A stretch of DNA of 64,000 bases, taken from positions 7,979,501 through 8,043,500 of the forward strand of contig JAPFFF010000004.1 in NCBI GenBank assembly GCA_039105265.1, read 5' to 3'. The notes under the pieces are model-generated. The model ran no database searches and was not told the origin of the DNA. It was given only the letters and a program-made list of their open reading frames with translations. How positions within the stretch are numbered: the stretch's first letter is position 1; each line of letters starts with the position of its first letter. This document shows, piece by piece, positions 8,857 through 19,250 of this stretch. This DNA is from Tritrichomonas musculus (Eukaryota; Parabasalia; Tritrichomonadida; Tritrichomonadidae). Both the position numbers and the translations under genes were made by a program.

Positions 8857-11736
8857 ATGCTTTTTGTCCTTTTAGCAATTTCTATTTCATACGAAACTGA
8901 TTTGTACCATTTTTGTAATCATGATGAAATCCAAAGCCAAATAAATGTTCGGATGATCTCTCTTGGCAAAACAAAGAATAAAAGATCTTTATCAAATGAA
9001 AGGAAGCCTATACGAATCCACTTAGATTTTCGTATTGACAACGATGATCGTCAATGCACTGAACCTGGACAACAAGTCATTTGGGGATTGAAAAAATATA
9101 CGTGTACTGAGAAAGATATTTTTAATGAAACTCAAAAAATTGCTCTTCAAAAAACTATGGAAAATGTCCGAGACTATTTACAAGGCATTCTTTTAGTTGA
9201 TCCTGTTGATGAACCATTTCCAATAGAACCAATTAATTGGATCTATTTTAACCTTACAGATGCACCAAGTTTAGTTAGTGACTGCGATATTTATCTTTCA
9301 GTATTTATTAGAACATATGGAGAAGCTTCAACATTAGCATCTGCACTGCATACTATCGAAGATGAGTTGACTTACAGGCCACTTCAAGGGGCAGTATTTG
9401 TTAATTCACGTTATCTTCCTAATGAAGTTCAAAACGAGCATTCAACAAATACACAATTTTTCTATACAGTTATACATGAAATATTTCATGCTTTGGGAGT
9501 ATCATCTAGCTCATTCCCATATTACCATCCTAGGGATTCAAATGTACCATTTGAAAATCCTTTAGTTGTTTTGAATGATACAAATACAGGCAAAAAACAT
9601 ACTTTTTTAGTTACTCCTTATGCACACAAATTTGCAGTTATGCAATGGGGAGTTGAAAATTTCACCATCAATGGTGTAACAGTTCCATCTGGTATAGAAA
9701 TTGAAGATGGAGGTGGTCAAGGAACAGCAGAAAGCCATCCAGAAGGAAGAATTGCAAACCAAGACTTGATGGTTGGAGTCAATATCCAAGGTGAAGTTGG
9801 CCCTTATTTAAGACTCACTCCATTGACAGCTGCCATTTTGCTAGATACTGGAAATTATGACATTGTTTGGTCCAAGGTTCAACCGTTAGTTTGGGGAAAT
9901 AAAGATTCAATTGATGGCAATTACATAAAAGATTTCGTGATAGGTCCTCCGGCATACGTTTTCCCTCAAAATTACATATATCGTCCATCAAACGATCCTT
10001 ACTTTGATTCATGTGGATTCACATTTAAAATGATTGGTGGATTAAACAAGTTTCCAATAAGTCAGAATCCTGCCTTTAATTGCTCATTGGATTTATGGAA
10101 AAATTATAGTAACACTCGTGCTTATTGTGAAGCTGAAAAGTTTTTCAACCCAAATGGAGATGATGAAATTGGTGGAAATTGGCCTTATGACTTCCAAATT
10201 GTTCACTTCCCTACTCAAGAAATCTGCGGAGTTGGAAATGCTTGCATCAGTGGAATGGATGAATGTTCACCTTACAAAATTGCTGAAGATAAGAAATCAT
10301 TCACTATTACAATTAATGGATTTGATTTAGAATGCAACAAAACCAATGAAAATAAAACAATAAATCAAGTCGGCAATTACATATATCGTTATGGAATAAA
10401 GTGTCCACCTGTTGAACAGTTCATTCGAACTGTAAAAATGATGGAAGAACAGCAATACCTTACTGGTGATCCTTTCGTTGATGAAGTGCAAACTCCAGAG
10501 CAAACACCTGTAGAAACACCAACACAAACGCCTACAAAGACACCAACACAAACACCAGAGCAAACACCTGCAAAGACACCAACGCAAACTCCAGAAAAAA
10601 CACCAACACAAACACCTGTAGAAACGCCAACACAAACACCTGTAGAAACACCAACACAAACACCTGTAGAAACGCCAACATCTGTTCCTACAAAAGAGCC
10701 AACATCTGTTCCTACAAAAGAACCAACATCTGTTCCTACAAAAGAGCCAACAGCAATTCCAATTATATACAATGAAACCAATTCTGAAAACCGAGAACGG
10801 TTGAAAGTTAATGTGACAAAAGAAAATGAAAAGAATGTTGTGGTTCTCATCATGCAAGTTACCAAATTTTCAAACTATGTAGAAAAAAATGAAGATGGTG
10901 GTGCTATTTATCTTCATAATTGTGGAATTGACATTGAAAAGATTGAATTTGAATCATGTCAATCAGAATCAGGCGGTGGTGGTGCCATTTACATTAAGAA
11001 CAAGCTCAGTTTGGATAATACTGTTTCTTTAGACAATTTGCAATTCAATGAATGCAAAGCTGTCTATGGTGGTGCAATCTACATTTATTCATCAATCAAT
11101 GAAAACTTGATAACAATTTCCAAGTGCATATTTACAAAGAACCAAGTAACAAAAACCGATTCAAAAGAAGATCCATTTTCTGGAGGAAGTTCAATTTATA
11201 TAAATGTCAAGAAATCGTTAATGAAACGTTGTAAGTTCATAGGAGGCTCGCATGGAAGCTCAGTGAAAATAACCAATTTATTTGATGATGATGATTATGA
11301 TAAAATTTCTGAATTAAATGAAAAAGTTGATGAAAACAAAATTTCGATCATTGAATGTGATTTTGAACAGAATAAAGAGTTATTAAGTTCAATTTACTAC
11401 CATGGTGGAAAAAGTGACAAAATAGTTGAAATCAAAAATTGTGGCTTTAAAGGAAAATTGGCCAAAGATTCACATTATATTGACGGATTTCTTGCTTCAA
11501 AAGATTCACCTAAACTCTATGTTCAATCATGCAAATTTGATAATAATTGGAAGCAAATGGCAAGCAAAGACTTGATCATATTTAGTGAAGTTTCTACTTT
11601 TAAGTCTCTAAGATCTTTGAATATAGTTATACTTTGTTCTTTGGTTGCAGTTTTTGCTTTTTTGCTTTTAATTATTACAATTTTTAAATCAAAGAGAAAG
11701 CAATCAAACATTTGCGATGAAAATTTAATATTATAA
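8857..11736 (+). CDS. GP63/leishmanolysin-like M8 metallopeptidase fused to Pmp-like beta-helix and TM anchor
   Basis: 959 residues from the ATG at 8857. A short hydrophobic signal-like N-terminus (MLFVLLAISISYETD) precedes an M8 peptidase domain (about 50-520). The zinc site is visible as HEIFHALG at residues 207-214, with the third ligand in SHPEGRIANQDLM (His about 294). A Pro/Thr-rich linker of TPTQTP, TPVETP and SVPTKEP repeats (about 545-632) links to a beta-helical region (about 640-915) with GGAIY motifs, as in chlamydial-type Pmp repeats. A single transmembrane helix (about 919-942) and a short basic cytosolic tail follow. Predicted: a type I surface protease held off the membrane by a stalk. 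The C-terminal cassette is homologous to that of the giant protein at 25765-33396. Trichomonad GP63-like proteins usually end soon after the protease, so the beta-helix fusion is unusual. The gene is intact. Confidence 0.88.
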   Translation: MLFVLLAISISYETDLYHFCNHDEIQSQINVRMISLGKTKNKRSLSNERKPIRIHLDFRIDNDDRQCTEPGQQVIWGLKKYTCTEKDIFNETQKIALQKTMENVRDYLQGILLVDPVDEPFPIEPINWIYFNLTDAPSLVSDCDIYLSVFIRTYGEASTLASALHTIEDELTYRPLQGAVFVNSRYLPNEVQNEHSTNTQFFYTVIHEIFHALGVSSSSFPYYHPRDSNVPFENPLVVLNDTNTGKKHTFLVTPYAHKFAVMQWGVENFTINGVTVPSGIEIEDGGGQGTAESHPEGRIANQDLMVGVNIQGEVGPYLRLTPLTAAILLDTGNYDIVWSKVQPLVWGNKDSIDGNYIKDFVIGPPAYVFPQNYIYRPSNDPYFDSCGFTFKMIGGLNKFPISQNPAFNCSLDLWKNYSNTRAYCEAEKFFNPNGDDEIGGNWPYDFQIVHFPTQEICGVGNACISGMDECSPYKIAEDKKSFTITINGFDLECNKTNENKTINQVGNYIYRYGIKCPPVEQFIRTVKMMEEQQYLTGDPFVDEVQTPEQTPVETPTQTPTKTPTQTPEQTPAKTPTQTPEKTPTQTPVETPTQTPVETPTQTPVETPTSVPTKEPTSVPTKEPTSVPTKEPTAIPIIYNETNSENRERLKVNVTKENEKNVVVLIMQVTKFSNYVEKNEDGGAIYLHNCGIDIEKIEFESCQSESGGGGAIYIKNKLSLDNTVSLDNLQFNECKAVYGGAIYIYSSINENLITISKCIFTKNQVTKTDSKEDPFSGGSSIYINVKKSLMKRCKFIGGSHGSSVKITNLFDDDDYDKISELNEKVDENKISIIECDFEQNKELLSSIYYHGGKSDKIVEIKNCGFKGKLAKDSHYIDGFLASKDSPKLYVQSCKFDNNWKQMASKDLIIFSEVSTFKSLRSLNIVILCSLVAVFAFLLLIITIFKSKRKQSNICDENLIL

Positions 11737-12158
11737 GTTTTCATTGTGTTCTTTTTTCCCAAAAAAAAAAAAAAAGAGAATAAAGAACTTGATCTTTTAT
11801 AATAAATAATATTTTTTTTTTTTTTTTTCTTCAAGTCATAAGATACCTTTACCATATAATGATATGATTCAGTTTTATTCTCTTCTCATAATTTTTAGGA
11901 GTCGATAAAATAAAATATTGTCTAATCACTAAATACTCTCTCTAAAAAATAAAAATTGAGAGAAATGTCATTGAATATCATGTGTTCAGATGTGTTTTTT
12001 ACAAATTAAAACTGAAATAATGATATTAAAATTATAATTAATATATTTTTTGCATTTTTACTTTTTAAAAATTAGATATTTATATTTATTTTTCAATAAC
12101 ATATGAAATTTAATGACATGTGAAATTAAAAATATTATATTTTGACAATAAATTTATT
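11737..12158. other. Intergenic AT-rich spacer
   Basis: Contains an A-run just after the upstream stop (11761-11775) and a T-run (11812-11828), otherwise nothing recognisable. The in-frame GTG at 12120 is not used as a start because eukaryotic initiation and the next ATG at 12159 fit better. Confidence 0.5.
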
Positions 12159-15100
12159 ATGGAGGTTCAAAAATACATACAAAGAAAAAAAAACTTGTAT
12201 GACGTTATACTTCTATATATCGATTGCGAAAATGAGGATGATTGCCAACACAATTTTAAAGATTTAGACTCATATTTTGAATCAGAATTAAAAGCGGATA
12301 AAACAGAATTGATTGAAATTCTTTACTTAATATCGAATATAGCAAATAATCATAGCAGAAAAAACAATTTTATTACCAAAATCGAAAATATCATCAAATT
12401 ATTAAAAGATATTATCAACCAAAAAATGACAAATTTTGAAGTATTTGACATTTTTAAAGACAACAAAAGAATTCTTTTATTTCTTTTCAATGAAATTATT
12501 CAATTTGATGAAAGTATTAAATATTCATTGACAATGAAAGAAATCGAATACTGCAACTACTTTCCAAAAGAGATGGAATGGAGAACCCCACAAGATTTAG
12601 AAGCACAATTTGAAGAAAAGAGAAAAATAGGAGAGAATGACTCATATATCTGCCAACTGATTCGTACTGATTCCGTAAAAGATTTTATACAATATGTTAA
12701 TTTGACAAATATCGATCTTTCAAGCGATATAAATCATTCGCAATATGAAACAAATTCATTTTTTCTTCAGAAAAAGCCAACATTAATTGAATATTCTGCA
12801 TTTTTTGGTTCAATTAAAATTTTTAAATTCTTACAAATGAGCAAAGGCGAAATAAAAGAAACTATATGGGAATATGCAATTCATGGCAACTGTCCTGACA
12901 TGATTCATTGCTTGGAGGATCTTGAAATTAATGCTGATTATCAAAGTTGCCTCTTTGAAGCAATCAAATGTCATCACAACGACATTGCACGATATTTTTA
13001 TAACAATTACATTGTGTCCAATGAACGCTTAGAAAGACAAATATTTATAGAAGCTGTCCGATATTTTAATTATTCATATTTTCCAGATAACGTACGAAAT
13101 ATCAATAGCGATTTCGTTTATACGGTTATTTCATTTGACAACACTTCATTTTTGGAATTATTATTGTCAAATATAAAGATACCTTTGAATGGAAACAAAT
13201 TATTTGAAATATGTAATAATCCAAATAAAGAGAAAATGCTTCAGTTTTTATTTAATCAAAATTTGATAAACTTTGACGCTTTTTTCGACTGCAAAAATTT
13301 GAAAGAAATTAGAATCCCTTTTTATATTACTTGTATTTCAGATAAATCATTTGAAGGCTGCCGTAATTTGACAAAAGTAACCATGCCTTCTTTTGTCACT
13401 CATATCTGTGAAAGAGCTTTTTTTGATTGCAAATCATTGATCCAAATATCAATACCTCCATCGGTAACTCATATTGGTTTAGCTTCATTTGGTGAATGCA
13501 CTAGTCTTAATAAAGTTTTGATTCCTGATGATTCAGCATTGGTTACAATTGGTAATTATGCATTTCAAGGATGCATTTTACTGAATGAAATCAATCTTCC
13601 ATCAAAATTGACCAAAATAGGAGCTGCTGCCTTTAAGAATTGTGAGCAATTAATGTCAATAAACTTGCCTTCATCAATCAAAACAATTGATTGTTGTGCC
13701 TTTGAAAACTGTCTTGCTTTAAAAGAAATAATAACAATTCCTTCATCAGTTACGTCAATTGAAAGTAATACATTTAAACATTGCAGTTCGCTAAGTCAAA
13801 TTAACTTACCTTCAACTTTGACAAAGATTGCCACAGGCGCATTTAGTCAATGTGAATCACTAAGGAATATAGATATACCTAAATCAATTGTATCAATTGA
13901 GCCTTTTACATTTTATGAATGTAAATCGTTAAGTCAAGTTTTTTTGCCACCAAATTTAACCAAAATTGGTTCAAATGCATTTGCTAAATGTTATTTATTG
14001 AATGATATAGAATTGCCTGATTCAGTGAACCAAATTGAAAATAATGCATTCGAAAAATGCACAAATTTAGATCACTTTATATTTCCACCATTGATAACAT
14101 CCATTGAAAGATCTACTTTTTCAGAAACTGGACTGAAAAGTATAACATTTCCATCATCAATTGCATCTATTGGTGAAAAAGCTTTCCAAGGATGCAAGTG
14201 TTTAACATATCTAAAAATACCACCAACTGTTCATGAAGTTAAAGACGGTGCCTTTGCATATTGTGATTCATTGAAAAAGTTGGATATTTCTCTAGAAACT
14301 AAATTGGGTGAAAAAGTTTTTGATGGAATTCCATGTCTTGAATTATCCGAAAATATTGATAGAATTCCAAATAACCTGTTCAATGGCAATACTTCATTGA
14401 CTCAATTTCATTTTCCTCCTACAATTAAAACCATTGGTATACGTGCTTTCAGTGGATGCATTAATCTGAGAGAAATAAAAATCCCTGAAACAATCAATTT
14501 TATCGATAAAGGGGCATTCTCAGGATGTACATCTTTAACAAAGATTGAAATCATGAAATCAATAACATCAATTGAAGATGATTTATTTGCAAATTGTTCA
14601 AATCTCTCTGAAGTTGTTATTCCTCCAACAATTACTGTTATTGGCAAGTCTGCTTTTAAAAATTGCACTTCATTGACTGAATTAATAATTCCACCTTCAG
14701 TAATAAGAATAAGATCGCATGCCTTCTTTGGATGCTCTAAACTTCGTTTGTTAATAATACCTGATTCAGTTACAAAAATTGGATCTTGTGCATTTTATAA
14801 ATGCGAATCATTGAATGAACTATCAATTCCACAAACAATTAAAAAAATTGGATCTTTTACATTCTATGGATGCCCATTTACTAAATTTTCTATTCCTCGT
14901 TCTGTTTCATCTTTAGGTTCGTATGCATTTGGCCAATGTTCATATTTAGAAGAAGTAGAAATTCCAATTTCAGTGAAATTTGTTGATAGATTTGCTTTCT
15001 CAGAATGCAATTCATTGAAAAGCATCAATTTTCAATCGAATGAAATCAAATTGAGAGAAAATGTTTTTTCTGGATTCAAAAAAATTGAAATATCAAGAAA

Positions 15101-15818
15101 TATGAATATGATTATTAATAACATGTTCAATGGATGCTTTTCATTGACTCAAATATATATTCCTCCTTCAATAAAAGTTATTGGTTCTCGTGCTTTCTCT
15201 CAATGCAAGTCATTGAGATCTATAACGATTCCTGAAACAGTTGAATTTATTGATAAAGGTGCCTTTTGTGGATGTGTTTCAATAACAAAGATTGAAATTC
15301 CTAAATCAATAAAATCAATTGAAGATGATTTATTTGCAGGATGCAAAATGCTTTCTGAAGTCATCATTCCTTCTTCTGTTGTGTCAATTGGAAATGGATC
15401 TTTTCGTGATTGCAAAACCTTGACTGATATAGAAATTCCATCATCAGTTAAATTCATTGGTAATGGAGCATTTTGCGGATGTATTACATTAATACAAATG
15501 AGTTTACTTTCAGTTGTCAGTCTCGGATCATTCGCTTTCGATAACTGCATATCCTTGAAAAGAATATTTTTAAATCAATCATTGAAGACGATTGGAATCT
15601 GTGCCTTTCGAAATTGCTCATCTTTGATTAACATTAAAATTCCATCAAACATTGAATACATTGATGAAGGCCTCTTTGAAGGTTGCTCAGCTCTTTCAAG
15701 TGTGGAAATTCCAAAGTCAATTTTATCAATTGGAACTAAAGCATTTTTTGGGTGTCATTCATTAACTAAAGAAACACTCAGAATTCCAAAAACAGCAGTT
15801 TGTGAAAATGCTTTTTAA
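12159..15818 (+). CDS. DUF3447/ankyrin-type N-terminus plus BspA-like LRR_5 protein
   Basis: 1219 residues from the ATG at 12159. Residues 1-370 are the helical N-terminal module seen in many trichomonad ankyrin proteins: a KxLYDVILLYIDCE start, an NxHSRKNNF segment, DIFKDNKRILLFLF, and ankyrin/DUF3447-like blocks (LIEYSAFFGSIKIFKFL, CLFEAIKCHHNDIARYF). Residues about 375-1219 form roughly 36 LRR_5 repeats of ~23 residues (pattern IPSSVTSIESNTFKHCSSL), as in BspA of oral bacteria. There is no signal peptide or transmembrane segment, so a cytosolic protein or non-classical export is more likely than a surface adhesin. BspA repeats generally mediate protein binding; the ligand is unknown. The stop codon is followed by A (TAAA), matching the trichomonad poly(A) signal that overlaps stops. 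The gene is intact, unlike its two relatives nearby. Confidence 0.88.
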   Translation: MEVQKYIQRKKNLYDVILLYIDCENEDDCQHNFKDLDSYFESELKADKTELIEILYLISNIANNHSRKNNFITKIENIIKLLKDIINQKMTNFEVFDIFKDNKRILLFLFNEIIQFDESIKYSLTMKEIEYCNYFPKEMEWRTPQDLEAQFEEKRKIGENDSYICQLIRTDSVKDFIQYVNLTNIDLSSDINHSQYETNSFFLQKKPTLIEYSAFFGSIKIFKFLQMSKGEIKETIWEYAIHGNCPDMIHCLEDLEINADYQSCLFEAIKCHHNDIARYFYNNYIVSNERLERQIFIEAVRYFNYSYFPDNVRNINSDFVYTVISFDNTSFLELLLSNIKIPLNGNKLFEICNNPNKEKMLQFLFNQNLINFDAFFDCKNLKEIRIPFYITCISDKSFEGCRNLTKVTMPSFVTHICERAFFDCKSLIQISIPPSVTHIGLASFGECTSLNKVLIPDDSALVTIGNYAFQGCILLNEINLPSKLTKIGAAAFKNCEQLMSINLPSSIKTIDCCAFENCLALKEIITIPSSVTSIESNTFKHCSSLSQINLPSTLTKIATGAFSQCESLRNIDIPKSIVSIEPFTFYECKSLSQVFLPPNLTKIGSNAFAKCYLLNDIELPDSVNQIENNAFEKCTNLDHFIFPPLITSIERSTFSETGLKSITFPSSIASIGEKAFQGCKCLTYLKIPPTVHEVKDGAFAYCDSLKKLDISLETKLGEKVFDGIPCLELSENIDRIPNNLFNGNTSLTQFHFPPTIKTIGIRAFSGCINLREIKIPETINFIDKGAFSGCTSLTKIEIMKSITSIEDDLFANCSNLSEVVIPPTITVIGKSAFKNCTSLTELIIPPSVIRIRSHAFFGCSKLRLLIIPDSVTKIGSCAFYKCESLNELSIPQTIKKIGSFTFYGCPFTKFSIPRSVSSLGSYAFGQCSYLEEVEIPISVKFVDRFAFSECNSLKSINFQSNEIKLRENVFSGFKKIEISRNMNMIINNMFNGCFSLTQIYIPPSIKVIGSRAFSQCKSLRSITIPETVEFIDKGAFCGCVSITKIEIPKSIKSIEDDLFAGCKMLSEVIIPSSVVSIGNGSFRDCKTLTDIEIPSSVKFIGNGAFCGCITLIQMSLLSVVSLGSFAFDNCISLKRIFLNQSLKTIGICAFRNCSSLINIKIPSNIEYIDEGLFEGCSALSSVEIPKSILSIGTKAFFGCHSLTKETLRIPKTAVCENAF

Positions 15819-16005
15819 AAACAAATTTTATTCAAATAAAGAAAATATCATTCAAAGAATTTTTTTTTAAAAAAAAAAATCTAATAAAAAATCATTCATT
15901 ATCAATGCAAATACAATTATTTAACTTTCATTATCATCTAAATATAATAAATTAGAAAATCATTTTTTATATTAAGCCGCAATTTATTGCAGTTAGTTAG
16001 CTTGA

Positions 16006-16531
16006 AATTTATTGTTATTTGGATTAAATCAATGTAATATAGATACAGGACCAACTGATTGATCTACTTGCGATCAAGCTGAACCAATAAAATGTGGAAG
16101 CTGCAATGGTCAATCAACATTGAATGGAAACAAAGAATGCGTTGCACCATCAGGAGATAAATGCCCAGATGGATGTAAATGTGATGTTTCACAGAAGTGC
16201 ATAAGTTGCTTATTGGGTTATAAAGAAAATATCGAAAATGATAAATTAAAAGAATGCATTTTTGATGCTTACATTTAAGTCCCAACCTACCCAATTGGAA
16301 AATGGCAGTTTTATATGCGAATGCGCTTATGCAGGATACAAACCAAATGATATAGGAGACATGAAATTAGACGTTTCTTCTCAAGATGAAAATGCTAAAT
16401 GCATCCTTGTTACTCTAGCAGCAGATGCAACTCTTAATTTCAATAATCAATCAGACAGAGTTTCAATTGAAAGTAAAGCCACAAGAAAACTTGCTTTAGG
16501 CTTTCTTTCAAAATATCCAAATGTAAAATGA
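16006..16531 (+). pseudogene. Cysteine-rich EGF-like surface protein fragment, frameshifted
   Basis: One frame is open from 16006 to a TAA at 16276-16278 except for an in-frame TGA at 16060-16062. It encodes closely spaced cysteines (IKCGSCNGQ, CPDGCKCDVSQKCISC). The sequence continues in the next frame from about 16270 (FICECAYAGYKP) to a stop at 16529-16531. The Cys pattern resembles EGF/VSP-like extracellular modules. No start, signal peptide or anchor survives, so it is a remnant of a larger surface or secreted protein. Confidence 0.5.
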
Positions 16532-16549
16532 TCATTTTGAATTCACTTT

Positions 16550-17739
16550 ATGATGTCTGAAAGTGACAACATAATAAAGTTTTTAGAAAAAATTCAAAAC
16601 ATACAAGATATATTTCTAGATTTCCTGGACAATGAAGAAAATATTGAATTAAATTTACAAATTTTGCATAAATTATTCGAAAAGACTCTTTTTACATTTG
16701 CTTTTAAAAGTTTCTAATAACTGCCACTGCAGCCACAACTTTTTCAGCAAAATCGATCGAATTCTGCAACTTTTCAAAGACGATCTCAAAAAATATGACA
16801 ACAAAGAAATATTTCAGCTATTTATGAGCAACAAACGAATCCTTCTTTTTCTGATTGAAGAACAAATTCTGGCAGTTGATGAATATTTTGCCAAGCAAAT
16901 CACCAAACCAAAATATTTATCAAGAAAATATCCACAGTATTTCGCACCCGAAATAGCACCATTCATGAATGAAAAATGGTTTCCTAAAGATGAAATTTGG
17001 GATGATGAGGATGAAAATGAAAGTGACAATGGCATTATTGAAAAAATAAAGAAAAAACTATCAGATGATTTTTATGAGTTGCACAAAATTGGAGAAAATG
17101 AGAGCTACTTCTACAAGTTGATTCGAGAAGATTTAGTTGAAGACTTTATTACTTATGTGAATAAAATTAATATCAAACTTAATGCAACAATAAATCCATC
17201 AATCTATGAAGCAAACTCATTTCTATTTAAAAAGCAGGACAATATTAGTTTTATTGAATATGCCGTTTTCTTCGGATCAATTCAAATTTTCATTTTTTTT
17301 GAAAAATAAAGGAGTGGAATTAACACCATTATTGTGGTTAGATGCCATTCACGGGAAAAATTCAGAATTAATTCATCTTCTTGAAGAGAATCATGTCGAA
17401 CAAGTAAGCGTTGAGGTTAAATCATACAATGGATACACCAGAGAATCTATTAAATGCCATCATAATAAAATTATTGATTATTTTCTCAAAAATAACATTC
17501 AAAACAAAAAAAAAATTGAAAATCATAATTCTAAGCTTTGAAATATAATTAGAATGTTGTTCAATTTCATTCAAAATTATATCTTTCAATGAAATTATAA
17601 TTCCATTTATAATTTCATAGGACAGCATTACATCTTGCAATATAAATTAGCAATATTAATTATAATATTGAAGATTCAAAAAAAGCCAATTGAATACGCT
17701 AAAAATGATGAAATCAAGAAATTATTTCCCAAATGGTAG
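16550..17739 (+). pseudogene. DUF3447/ankyrin protein, multiply frameshifted
   Basis: An ATG at 16550 (and 16553) begins the N-terminal module typical of the family (FLEKIQNIQDIFLDFLDNEE). A one-base shift in a T5 tract near 16690 moves into the frame reading LLLKVSNNCHCSHNFFSKI and DLKKYDNKEIFQLFMSNK. A second shift in a T8 tract near 17292 moves on to KGVELTPLLWLDAIHGKNSE. Further breaks follow, but TALHLAI (about 17620) and a C-terminal KNDEIKKLFPKW ending at TAG 17737-17739 mark the ankyrin region. The architecture parallels residues 1-370 of the gene at 12159 but with no LRR part. At least three lesions; two are in homopolymers. Confidence 0.7.
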
Positions 17740-18471
17740 TTAATAAAAAAATTATTATTTAGTAAATTGTCTTACCCAGGCAAAATTTACGAATTGTTTT
17801 TTATTTTCGTTTATGTTTTTTAACCAAAAAAAAAAAATTGAATTCTGCCAACAGAACATTACAGCCTTCTAAGTTAAAATTCAAAGTAAAAAAGCATCAT
17901 TTTCACCTCCTAACGGAAATAATTTTGGTTTAAGAATATTCGAGTGATATGGTCCAAAATAATGGAAGATATCTTGAGCAATGAAAATTTCTTTCTAGCT
18001 TTTGTTGATGAAGCAGTAGTTACAGATTTATACGAATGTTGTTATGGAAGAGATTTTGCTGGTATCATTCCTATAATGAATAGTAATAAAATATTTGACT
18101 CTATTTCAATTTGAACCGCAAGATGTGCAACATGAACGGCAGACTCTTTCAATTTTTTTATTTTTCTTAAATTTCACTTGCAACTTGAACGGCATTATAT
18201 AATTACTAACGTTCTTAAAAACTTTTTGAATTAAAAATGATATGAAAAGATTGAAAGAACATTCAAATATTTCACGAGATTGAGAGGACGTGCAACTTGA
18301 ATGTCAGAATATAATTTATTAAATTTTTTTATAGGTTTTTATTTCTCTTAACCTCAACAAATGATATAATATATATGACTTTATGTTTTTTTTTTTTTTT
18401 TTTTTTTTTTTTCTAAATTGCTAAATCATAAAAGCATTCAAAAAGCTGTTTAATTAAAAAGTCATTTTATT
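17740..18471. other. Intergenic region with a 50-codon ORF and T27 tract
   Basis: A small ATG-started frame at 17962-18114 (+) encodes 50 residues (MEDILSNENFFLAFVDEAVV...) with plausible codon use but no recognised domain; it may be the start of a lost gene. Degenerate copies of the phrase gcaacttgaacggca occur near 18125, 18182 and 18290. A 27-base T tract lies at 18386-18412, just 3' of the kinase pseudogene. Confidence 0.35.
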
Positions 18472-19223
18472 TTAAATGAGCAAGCATTTATCGGGGCCAA
18501 AATTCTTTTGCGCTAGTTTAAGATGATCTTTAATTAATGGGAGTTTTTCTTCAATTCCATCAATAATTTGAAAGTTATTTGATATTATTATTTCGATGAT
18601 TTCATCGAAGCTAGGTCTTTCCTTAGGTGATAATGACCAGCATCTTTTGATGATATTGGCACCTAGTGTATTGACTGATGGTAGAATAAATGCTTGACAT
18701 AGATTTCCTGGTATTCCTTCTGGAAGTTGTCCTTTTGTAAGAACAAAGAATAAAATAACACCAAATGAATAAACATCGACTTTATAATCATATTGGCTCT
18801 TCTTATGGAAAAGTTCTGGTGCCATGAATATTCCTGTTCCAATTCCACTTGTATATGATGTTTGTGTATATGAATCAACTAATGCTGATATTCCGAAATC
18901 AGAGATTTTGACGTGTTTTGTAAAATTAATGAGAATATTTTCGAGTTTCAAATCTCGATGAATAATATGATTTTCATGAACATATTTCATCGCAGAACAG
19001 ATCTCATATATAACACATACTAATTCATAAATAAAAATACATGTCACATCTGGATTTTGAGTAGCAAAGTCAAATAAACTTTGAGGACTTGAAAAAACAA
19101 TACAAATAACAACTTTAGAAAATATTTCGTATCTTGATGAATCTATTTTATAAGTTATGAATTTGCTTTTTTTGATGAAGCTTCCTCAAGTGTTTCCACC
19201 ACTCTTTGGGTATTTGTATCCAT
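18472..19223 (-). pseudogene. Truncated TKL-like protein kinase
   Basis: The minus strand encodes a good kinase C-lobe: catalytic loop HRDLKLENIL, SDFGIS (DFG), GTGIFMAPE (activation-segment end), VDVYSFGVILF and the distal Arg in KERPSFDEI, ending LLI-stop at 18472. The region before the catalytic loop is abnormal: a short N-terminus starting at the ATG at 19223 has no glycine loop or VAIK lysine. Its frame is connected to the C-lobe only through a one-base shift in the A7 tract at 19167-19173 (T7 on the plus strand). The N-lobe therefore appears deleted and the gene inactive. Without the N-lobe it cannot bind ATP normally. Confidence 0.7.
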
Positions 19224-19250
19224 TTTTAAAAGGAATATTAATTTCTTGAA

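Noticed and set aside
10327..10865. Two minus-strand frames rich in Cys/Trp or Gly/Val repeats
   Set aside because: They are the antisense of the Pro/Thr stalk repeats of the GP63-like gene.
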